From Chara braunii (lineage: Eukaryota; Streptophyta; Charophyceae; Charales; Characeae), in NCBI GenBank assembly GCA_003427395.1, contig BFEA01000156.1:115921-137887 (forward strand): DNA of 21,967 bases, given 5' to 3'. Positions within the stretch are counted from its first letter, which is position 1, and each line of letters starts with the position of its first letter. Of this stretch, positions 16,584 through 21,967 are shown in pieces. The notes beneath the pieces were generated by a model, which was not told the DNA's origin, made no database searches, and was given only the letters and a program-made list of their open reading frames with translations. A program made the translations under genes and the position numbers.

Positions 16584-19533
16584 CTGCTGGAAAATCTTGT
16601 GCTCGAATGTCGTACAATAGTCATCATGGGTGTGTTGTAGTGAGTCATTGTTCTTGCCCTGTGAGGTGCCGGGCTCTGTAATCCTGATGAAGACCACCTC
16701 TTTGTGGGCTGGCATAGAAATTGACATGTAGTATGATGCAGAGGCTTCTGGATATATGATGTCTGTGAATGACACTTGACGACGTCGTTGTTGCTGGATG
16801 TATGATGCAGAGGCTTCTGGATATATGATGTCTGTAGAAATTACCACTTGAAGACGTCGTTGTTGCTGGTTGCTCCGTCTGACACATGAGCTGGGGAAGA
16901 GATTGGGCCCGACCTTGGCCTTGTCCAATATCTAGACTGGTTCCTTCCAATGCCTCCTGTGCCGCTGACCACTTGCCAGAAGCCCGTTTTACTCTCNGGC
17001 CTTGTCCAATATCTAGACTGGTTCCTTCCAATGCCTCCTGTGCCGCTGACCACTTGCCAGAAGCCCGTTTTACTCTCTTTGAGTTTTTGCTGTTGTTTTT
17101 CTCCTGCTAGATTGCCTTCTGACAGGGTCCTGGCTGTAGTGGTTAAGAGGTTTGGCTCTTGAGGCGGAGGTCGCCGGTTCGAATCCGTGCTTGCACAGAG
17201 GAGGGCCTTGGGCCCAGATGCACGGACCTATAGCTACTGCCGTCTTACAGTCTATTGTGGAGTTCAATCGTTCTTTCTCGATCAGATAGAGTAGCAGCTA
17301 GCTGCGTCTGAGACACGAGCCGTCCTCCGTTTCTACATCTGCATTGGGAACTGGCACTCCATTCAACACACAGTCTAGGACTATTGTTTCCACTCTTGTC
17401 AACTTCAGCTCAGTGATATTTAGGAGGCAGCCATCTTCTCAGCAGCTGCTACCGTCAATTACAATGCTGACGTGTGGTGCGTTTGTTTGTTTGTTCCTGT
17501 GACCTATTTCTTGTATTTCTGTTTGTCTGGTTATCGGAACTTCTTTCTGTGCTTGGTTATGTTTGTAACTTTGAATCCACTGTAAAATTCCTTGTGTGCA
17601 GAAATATCATGCAGTATTTGCGCCTGTTCTCGAATCTGAGAGGGTCGTCATGGCAGGTAATAATATTTCCTCTTCGCAATGTTCTCATGGTTTCACCGAC
17701 TCCTTGTTCCCTCATTTCTCCCATTTGCTCCTGGGACAAACTGCAAAACGCGAAAAAAAAACTCAATTTTCACGAAAACCAGGTTTGCATCCCTGCCGAC
17801 CGCCGACCCCGACTGCCGACCGTATTGCAGCTGACCAGTTGGGCCGACCGGTCGGCGGTCTGACGACCAGTAAAAAATAAAAATAAAAAAACCGTTTAAA
17901 AACGTCCACTGATTTTTTTCAAATCTGAGTAGGGGGCTGTACTGCGCTTGCTGACTACAGCCCAAATCCGCTGAGAAACTCTTGGGGTTGGGGGGGGATA
18001 TGGGGGGGTTAAGGTTGGAGTATAGGGGGGTATAGGGGTGGTATAGGGGGTATTGGGGTGGCCCGGGGGGTAATGTGGGTGTTGGGGGCGGTTTGGGGGG
18101 GGTGTATGGGGGTATTGGGGGACGCTATGGGGGGTGTTATTGGGGGGTTCTGGACCCCCCCATTTTTTTGCGGGGTGCTGACGATCCCTGACCGGTAGGT
18201 GCCGGGCAGCCGGTCGGTCGGCGGGTCGGCAGCTGACCAGTCAAGGGTCGCCGACCGTCGGGGGGTGCAACAATGACGAAAACGCAATTGTCGGTGTTGT
18301 ATTTGCGATTTTGCACATAAATGATAACTCCATTGAGGCCAAACACCAGCGCGAAAGTTCCTTGAGAGTTCTTACCCATAGTCGAGTGTTCAGCTCCTTG
18401 GTGACGTGCTGGGGGGGTATACTTTTGAAAGTCCACCCCTGCCAAAGGAAATTACGTGGCCCGTTTTTTTTGTTGTTGTTTTTTCCTTTTTCTTTTGAAT
18501 TGCTCTCTAATGAACTCCAAAAGATAAGGGACATCCAGATTGGAAAAAAAGATAAAATGAGTGGAGATGGGGGGATAAAAAAAACTGGGTGCCCCCTGGC
18601 TTTTTCTTTTCTTTTGTTTCGTTTCCTGCTTTTGTCTTTCTTTCTTCTCTTTTCATTTCTTTTTTCCCATTATTTCTGCTCCTTTACAAAAATCATTCAC
18701 TCGCCCTCTCAATCAGTCAATCCAGCAATCAATGGTCAGTCTTCAATCAATCAGCGATCAACCATCAACCAATCAATCAATCACTCGATGATCATTGATC
18801 AATCAATCAATCTTCAGTCATCAATCATCTATCAATCAATCAACAAGCACAATGTGCACGAGTCTGAGAGGGGGAATAGGATGGAAGGAGAGATCTGTGC
18901 CTCTTTCTGTGCATACCTGTGCACACTTTCTCCTCTTTAACTTTTTTTTTATTAATCAATCAATCAACCAGTCAATGAATGAGATCGATCAGTCAGTCAA
19001 TCCGCCAATCATTCAGTCCATCAATTGGTCGGTCAATCGATGCATCAATCAATCAACCAACCCACCCACCCATCTATCCATCTATCCATCTATCCATCCA
19101 TCCATCCAATCGACCCATCCATCCAACCAACCCATCCATCCAACCAACCCATCCAACCCACCAAATAGATCTTAATTGGCCATTCTTTCTTATTTGCATT
19201 CACCCACCCAACCTACCCGTCTATCAAATCCATCCATCTATCCATCCATGCCATTTCTCCTCCTTCTTCTCCTCCTTCTCCTCCTCCTCCTGCTTCTTCT
19301 TCTTCTTCTTCTTCTTCTTCTTCTTCTTCTGTCTTTCTTCCGTCCCTCTTCCTCCGTCTTCGTTCGCCTCCTCCTCCTCCTGCTTCAACTGCTGCTTTTT
19401 TCTTTTGATAAAAACAGGTCCTTATGGTCTTGCCTCCTTGTGCATTGTGGGGAGCGTCAGTCTGGTTCATTTCCATCGGCAAGTCCAGGAACAGAATGCA
19501 GAGCTTGATCGACGCCACGCTCGTTCTGTTTAG
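12207..19533 (+). CDS. Five-exon gene, small single-pass membrane protein (unrecognised)
   Basis: Join 12207-12282, 14184-14245, 16079-16102, 17602-17656 and 19418-19533. Every junction is GT-AG and every phase agrees: 76+62+24+55+116 = 333 bp, giving 110 residues plus TAG. Residues 1-25 begin MTASEKKCNEVLERV. Residues 26-50 are charged and probably helical (QSFERQNARQERIWR). Residues 47-73 include HPLWETKYHAVFAP and VLESERVVMAG. A hydrophobic segment of about 17 residues (about 74-91, GLASLCIVGSVSLVHF) is a likely membrane span, followed by a basic tail (QNAELDRRHARSV). No N-terminal signal peptide is evident. I do not recognise the family; an organelle or endomembrane role is only a guess. 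The introns (1901, 1833, 1499 and 1761 bp) hold most of the local repeats. The model rests on sequence logic alone. Confidence 0.6.
12775..12955. repeat. GGT/GGGG-rich minisatellite, about 60-bp unit
   Basis: About three imperfect units of gggggtggaggcctgcct followed by a variable spacer and atg(c)accatggtgg. On the + strand it would encode Gly-rich peptide (HGGGGGGLP), on the - strand Pro-rich peptide (GRPPPPPPW). Both frames are open, so coding is not excluded, but neither connects to a supported gene. Confidence 0.6.
13087..13135. repeat. (GA)n microsatellite
   Basis: Uninterrupted ga dinucleotides, about 24 units. Confidence 0.95.
14184..14245 (+). CDS. Exon 2 of the five-exon gene
   Basis: 62 bp: two bases complete a Glu codon, then 20 codons (QEALVQSFERQNARQERIWR), then donor GTATGT at 14246. 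The segment is strongly charged and likely helical. An alternative acceptor at 14322 would give a 77-bp intron and a short terminal exon ending in TGA (14392-14394). Confidence 0.55.
15271..15447. repeat. GATT array framed by 34-bp direct repeats
   Basis: A 34-bp sequence starting acaagtgtgaatggatcaca occurs at 15271-15304 and 15414-15447 with one mismatch. Between them is a tight array of ttgattgg/ttgattga units. More gattgattgattgatt follows at 15465-15482. Confidence 0.85.
15811..16072. repeat. Diverged tandem duplication, 167-bp period
   Basis: 15811-15905 and 15978-16072 share ttttccctga, gtgtgtctgtgtag, ggattggcattgttttttgc and cattcttc-like ends, with scattered differences. The second copy leads into the acceptor of exon 3; the first has lost the cag. 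Confidence 0.8.
16079..16102 (+). CDS. Exon 3 of the five-exon gene (24-nt microexon)
   Basis: Eight codons (SNHPLWET), phase 0 on both sides, after a pyrimidine-rich acceptor (gttttttgcacattcttc...tcag) and before a perfect GTAAGT donor at 16103. An upstream acceptor at 16015 would make a longer phase-0 exon (87 bp), but the added peptide would just be translated pyrimidine tract. Confidence 0.5.
16453..16582. repeat. (CA)n and (GA)n compound microsatellite
   Basis: (CA)n about 16453-16487, a short gcgcgcgcg run, then (GA)n about 16514-16582. Confidence 0.95.
16732..16870. repeat. Two-copy tandem repeat, 69-bp unit
   Basis: tatgatgcagaggcttctgg starts at 16732 and 16801, and both copies run to acgtcgttgttgctgg with small indels. 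Confidence 0.85.
16917..17077. repeat. 80-bp exact duplication around a single N
   Basis: 16917-16996 and 16998-17077 are identical, and position 16997 is N. Two contig ends that overlap by 80 bp were most likely placed side by side instead of merged. The genome probably has one copy. Confidence 0.88.
17124..17200 (+). mobile_element. tRNA-like head of a SINE
   Basis: A box A-like TGGCTGTAGTGG (17131-17142) and a perfect box B GGTTCGAATCC (17176-17186) stand at tRNA spacing. The acceptor and T stems do not pair and no 3' partner for the 5' acceptor arm follows, so it is not a working tRNA gene. The - strand reads GFEPATSASRAKPLNH, the peptide typical of translated tRNA-derived SINEs. The body and tail of the SINE could not be delimited. 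Confidence 0.6.
17602..17656 (+). CDS. Exon 4 of the five-exon gene
   Basis: 55 bp between ccttgtgtgcag and the donor GTAATA (17657). It has 18 codons (KYHAVFAPVLESERVVMA) plus G, which joins GT of exon 5 as Gly. Confidence 0.6.
17772..17779. repeat. Left 8-bp target-site duplication of the hAT MITE
   Basis: ACGAAAAC at 17772-17779 is repeated exactly at 18276-18283. Confidence 0.8.
17780..18275. mobile_element. Non-autonomous hAT transposon (MITE), complete
   Basis: The 496-bp element starts CAGGTTTGCATCCC and ends with the inverse of CATTGTTGCACCCC, so the ends share CA..(T)TTGCA(T/C)CCC. It is flanked by the 8-bp duplication ACGAAAAC. An 8-bp TSD and CA...TG ends are the hAT signature. 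Both subterminal regions are full of gtcgg/ccgac motifs, as expected of transposase-binding repeats. No transposase is encoded, so it would depend on one elsewhere. A second copy lies at 21790. The interior carries a G-run array (17984-18150). Confidence 0.85.
17984..18150 (+). repeat. G-run array inside the hAT MITE
   Basis: About 20 runs of three or more G separated by 1-8 bases (units like tatagggg, tattgggg, gtgttggggg). The + strand could form G-quadruplexes. Confidence 0.75.
18276..18283. repeat. Right 8-bp target-site duplication of the hAT MITE
   Basis: ACGAAAAC, identical to the copy at 17772-17779. Confidence 0.8.
18700..19250. repeat. AATC / CATC degenerate arrays
   Basis: caatcaatca-type repeats (18710-18845 and 18950-19055), then ccatccatc/caacc repeats (19060-19165 and 19200-19250). 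They are interrupted by about 100 bp of unique sequence (18846-18950). Asn/Gln/Ser-rich open frames here are repeat artefacts. Confidence 0.85.
19257..19335. repeat. CTT/CTC trinucleotide microsatellite
   Basis: (ctc/ctt)n becoming pure (ttc)n around 19290-19330. Confidence 0.92.
19418..19533 (+). CDS. Exon 5 (terminal) of the five-exon gene
   Basis: Two bases complete a Gly codon, then 37 codons and TAG (19531-19533). It carries the predicted membrane span (GLASLCIVGSVSLVHF) and the basic tail. The acceptor aaaacag follows a strong pyrimidine tract. Confidence 0.6.
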
Positions 19534-19709
19534 GTCAAAGGACCCCTGAAGAAGTGCTGTCATAAGGAGGATTCACTGTCAGATAGCCTGAAACGCTGGG
19601 CTCCTCTCAATCTCAATTTGTGCTGAGACTGTCAGAGCAACATCAAAACAAGAAACTTGTGCCCCGAGTTCCTGCGGGGTAGAGGGGAACCGATTGTGCT
19701 TTGCAATTG

Positions 19710-19785
19710 TGTTCTTCTTCTTCTTCTTCTTCTTCTTCTTCTTCTTCGTCCTCTTCTTCGTCCTCTTCTTCGTCCTCTTCTGGTT
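19710..19785. repeat. TTC/CTT microsatellite
   Basis: Pure (ttc)n at about 19711-19747, then three cgtcctcttctt units. Lys/Glu-rich open frames on the - strand come from this repeat. Confidence 0.92.
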
Positions 19786-19871
19786 TCTTTTGTCTTCTTG
19801 TATCTTCTTGTACTTCTTTCCTTTTGGCAACATGACTTCTGGCAGCGCGCAGCAGCAAGGGCAAGGCTTAG

Positions 19872-20324
19872 GCGGGGAAGCCAACCACCAAGAAACCGCT
19901 GTTCGATGCAGAGCCCAAGATGGCAGAGCTTGATTTGCAGCGGTCGAAGGTACCGATGGGTGCTGCGATGACAGCAGGCGGAACTGTAGGGGTACGCCCA
20001 GAATGGGCACAAGTGTCTGCTCTGCGGGAGGGTTTGGCAGGCGTCGTACACGCCAGGATTTGAACACTTTGTGCACAAGAGGGTCCCATTCCCGAAGTGA
20101 ACTGGGGAGATACTGCACATACTTTCTAGGCAGGAGGTGAAGATCAACTGCCAGCTCACCAAGAGATTGATCCAGCTGCATCAGAGGGAGAACAGAATCC
20201 CAGAGGGTGCGGACCTGCACCCGGTGACGGATGAGGGGGAGGGAGGGCTGAACTCCTTGGTGCACTCCATGTGGCCGCTGATGGCTCTAGGACGAAAGGT
20301 GGCGGCAATCAGGAAGGGTAGGTG
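19872..20324. other. Possible coding segment, strand unresolved
   Basis: On the + strand, frame 3 is open from 19872 to TGA near 20058 (for example KKPLFDAEPKMAELDLQRSK, RPEWAQVSALREGL). Frame 1 continues with FEHFVHKRVPFPK, a TGA, and KINCQLTKRLIQLHQREN, ending near a GTAGGT/GTGATG donor (20318-20327). This would need a frameshift or a short intron. On the - strand one frame is uninterrupted from 20265 to about 19830 (for example DLHLLPRKYVQYLPSSLREW), then runs into repeat-encoded Lys. Neither product is recognised. It may be an exon, a pseudogene, or chance. Confidence 0.3.
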
Positions 20325-20599
20325 ATGGGGGTAGGGGGAGGAAGGTGTGGGCGAAAGAGTTGCAAGGCCGTCAGGCAAGGAAACAAGAATCAATGTGAGA
20401 GGAGTTCTTGACTGTCCTCCGTCCCTTCTTTTTGGTTGCGTGCTTTGTGGTCAGATGCTCTCGGGTCCGCATCATTCGCTATTTCTGGCCTTGGTCTTCT
20501 GATTGGAGTGAAGAAGGTCCGGTGGTGGTGTTTTGGCTCTGCACTCTCCCTAGCACTTGGTGTTGGTGTTTTTTGGGGATACTATCTTCACAAGTGAGT

Positions 20600-20735
20600 G
20601 CTCTCTTTCTCTCTCGCTCCCCCCCGCTCCCCCCTTCCCCCTTTCCCCCCTTTCTCCCTCTCCCCTACCCTTCGCTTCCCACCCTTTCCTTCCTTCCCCC
20701 ATCTGCACCCCTTTCCCTCCCTCGTTGTGTGTCTG
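20600..20735. repeat. Pyrimidine (C/T) tract
   Basis: Almost pure C and T on the + strand with many C-runs. No gene was seen here or in the following unique spacer to about 21060. Confidence 0.8.
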
Positions 20736-21071
20736 TTCCCTGTTCCTTTCAGCATTCATGTTCATGAGCAAAGCTCCGACATGGGTTGTTTGTCCGCTCC
20801 AAATCACCAGTAATGCATAGGAATGAAACCATCTCATGACCGCTGTCAGATGTATGAACTGTGTTGCACGTGGGGTTGGGGTAGGGGAATTTATAAGGTA
20901 GGACATCATACAATTGCAGGGGCTTCTTACAGAACAGTCCGAAGGGCTACCACGACTTGTTTTTTGTTTCCTTGAATTAATAGTAGTGAAAATGTGAGTC
21001 CATCTGAACCTGTGAACTTTGATTTCTCACAAGGTGCTGGAAGAAGTTATCCAATAGACATCCGACGATCC

Positions 21072-21182
21072 CTACCATCTTCACCCGAAAATAACGCCCG
21101 GTAATTATTGCCGTATCTGGGCTGAATGTTGTGCCCAATACAGCTATAATGGTCGGGCCTTCTATTCGGGTGAAGATGGTAG
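21072..21182. mobile_element. Foldback (MITE-like) element, copy 3 (best preserved)
   Basis: Terminal inverted repeats of 18 bp (ctaccatcttcacccgaa at 21072-21089 and its exact complement at 21165-21182) enclose about 75 bp. The arms continue imperfectly inward (aatagaaggcccg / cgggcgttattt). The same family occurs at 1588-1695 and 11166-11265. Confidence 0.75.
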
Positions 21183-21385
21183 TCGGCATCGTTTATGGTT
21201 GAGACTAGGACAGTATCTGATCATCTCCGATCCTCCAAACTTTCGATCTTGATTAATGAGAACATCCTTGGCAAATCCTTTCACAGAAGTTCGTCATCGA
21301 TAAATCCAAGAATTTCACCTTCGACAATTTGGAATACGAATGCCCCCAACCGTCTCTATTAATCATTACTCCTGTCCATACTTGC

Positions 21386-21419
21386 AACCGCACATGCCGC
21401 ACAGCTGTGCGGTGCGGTT
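21386..21419. repeat. Perfect palindrome with outer arms
   Basis: CCGCACAGCTGTGCGG (21397-21412) is a perfect 16-bp palindrome. Outer arms aaccgca and tgcggtt extend the potential hairpin across an asymmetric bulge. Confidence 0.7.
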
Positions 21420-21650
21420 TGCTTTGTGCTGCTCGGCACCTGCCAGTGTGCCGCACCAGCAATATGGAATAATCTCTTTTTTTTTGCTGTTTTCGAAGAT
21501 ACAGAGGAGTGTCTTACATAAGGAACAGATCCTGTTCAAGTACAGTCATACAAATCTTATCTTTTCGTCCAGTTGGGCATCATCAATAGCCTCGAATAGG
21601 TCTTTGGGGCAAGAGTCTTGGCCGTGAAGTGGCGACATTGCTCTCCGGAC

Positions 21651-21662
21651 TTTTTTTTTTTT
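21651..21662 (-). repeat. A-tail of the U6 retrocopy
   Basis: Twelve T on the + strand, i.e. an A-run on the - strand. It follows U6 after the short linker aaaacacac. A true U6 gene would have a T-run at this place on its own strand. Confidence 0.7.
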
Positions 21663-21667
21663 GTGTG

Positions 21668-21714
21668 TTTTGGACCATTTCTCGATTTATGCATGTCATC
21701 CTTGCGCAGGGGCC

Positions 21715-21745
<31 letters not shown>

Positions 21746-21764
21746 TACGGACTTCCCGAAGGAC
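21668..21764 (-). ncRNA. U6: U6 spliceosomal snRNA, full-length, probable retrocopy
   Basis: Read on the - strand it starts GTCCTTCGGG, continues with attggaacgatacagagaag and ttagcatggcc, then cctgcgcaaggatgac, and ends aaatcgagaaatggtcc. These are the 5' stem-loop, the ACAGAG box, the AGC triad, the ISL and the green-lineage 3' end. U6 pairs with U4 and then U2 and forms the catalytic core of the spliceosome. The core is essentially intact. The 3' end lacks a pol III T-run terminator and has aaaacacac plus 12 A instead, and no plant USE or TATA box is visible upstream, where a hAT MITE begins 26 bp away. It is most likely a retrotransposed copy, though transcription cannot be excluded. Confidence 0.88.
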
Positions 21765-21789
21765 GTTCCAGTTCTTTTTCATCCTAAAA

Positions 21790-21967
21790 CAGGGTTGCAT
21801 GCCTGCCGACCGCCGAGCGTTTTGCAGCCGACCAGTAGGGCCTACTGGTCGGTGGTCTGCCGACCAGTCAGAAAACAGCCATACACTGATTTTTTTCGAA
21901 TCTGAGTTAGGGGCTGTACTGCGCTTGCTGAGTACAGCCCAAATCCGCTGAGAAACTTTTGGGGATG
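21790..21967. mobile_element. Non-autonomous hAT MITE, second copy (cut by window end)
   Basis: Starts CAGGGTTGCATGCCTGCCGA, the consensus hAT end, and follows the copy at 17780 closely (gctgtactgcgcttgctga, caaatccgctgagaaact) to the window edge. The expected 8-bp TSD on this side would be tcctaaaa (21782-21789). Confidence 0.85.

Larger units (their letters stand above)
16103..17601 (+). other. Intron 3 of the five-exon gene
   Basis: 1499 bp as assembled, GTAAGT...GTGCAG. It includes (CA)n-(GA)n microsatellites, a 69-bp tandem repeat, the N flanked by an 80-bp duplication, and a tRNA-like SINE head. Confidence 0.5.
17657..19417 (+). other. Intron 4 of the five-exon gene
   Basis: 1761 bp, GTAATA...AAACAG with a long pyrimidine tract (tgcttttttcttttg). 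It contains the complete hAT MITE and the AATC/CATC and CTT arrays. Confidence 0.5.

Noticed and set aside
18311-19175. Long Ser/Asn/Gln-rich open frames on the + strand
   Set aside because: They are products of AATC and CATC repeats, which have few stops in several frames.
19579-19830. Lys/Glu-rich coding sequence on the - strand
   Set aside because: It is translation of the TTC/CTT microsatellite.
20050-20075. tRNA on the - strand (box B-like gttcaaatcc)
   Set aside because: T stem does not pair and there is no box A at the right distance.

Overview
The window reads as nuclear DNA from an intron-rich, repeat-laden green-lineage (Viridiplantae/streptophyte) eukaryote. The evidence is U6 snRNA copies of plant/green-algal type, a plant-style LINE with a C-terminal zinc-finger RT-associated domain, a hAT-type MITE, a tRNA-derived SINE head, and a host gene model with GT-AG introns of 1.5-1.9 kb. 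A charophyte such as Chara would fit, but this is a guess and no database comparison was possible. There is no sign of prokaryotic gene organisation.

Layout. 1-2.6 kb: pyrimidine-rich non-coding DNA with tandem repeats, and a decayed U6 snRNA copy split by a 405-bp A-tailed retroelement flanked by a 14-bp target-site duplication. 2.63-6.76 kb: a 5'-truncated, frame-disrupted LINE on the + strand (reverse transcriptase, C-terminal zinc finger, 3' UTR, A-rich tail). Its 3' end shares a stem-loop with the element sitting in U6. 6.8-12 kb: minisatellites, GATT-type and CTCA-type arrays, a Tn5/Nextera adapter junction left by sequencing at 8619-8656, and one weak candidate exon. 12.2-19.5 kb: a five-exon gene model on the + strand whose phases all agree, giving a 110-residue protein with one predicted membrane segment that I do not recognise. 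Its introns hold a glycine-codon-rich minisatellite, microsatellites, a one-N gap flanked by an exact 80-bp duplication, a tRNA-like SINE head and a complete 496-bp hAT MITE. 19.6-22 kb: a possible coding segment of unresolved strand, a foldback element, a full-length U6 retrocopy on the - strand, and a second copy of the hAT MITE that runs off the window.

The elements are linked. The LINE supplies RT machinery of the kind that makes A-tailed retrocopies such as the U6 copies and the U6 insert. Three copies of one small foldback family occur, one nested inside the U6 insert. The host gene is probably the only functional protein-coding gene here.
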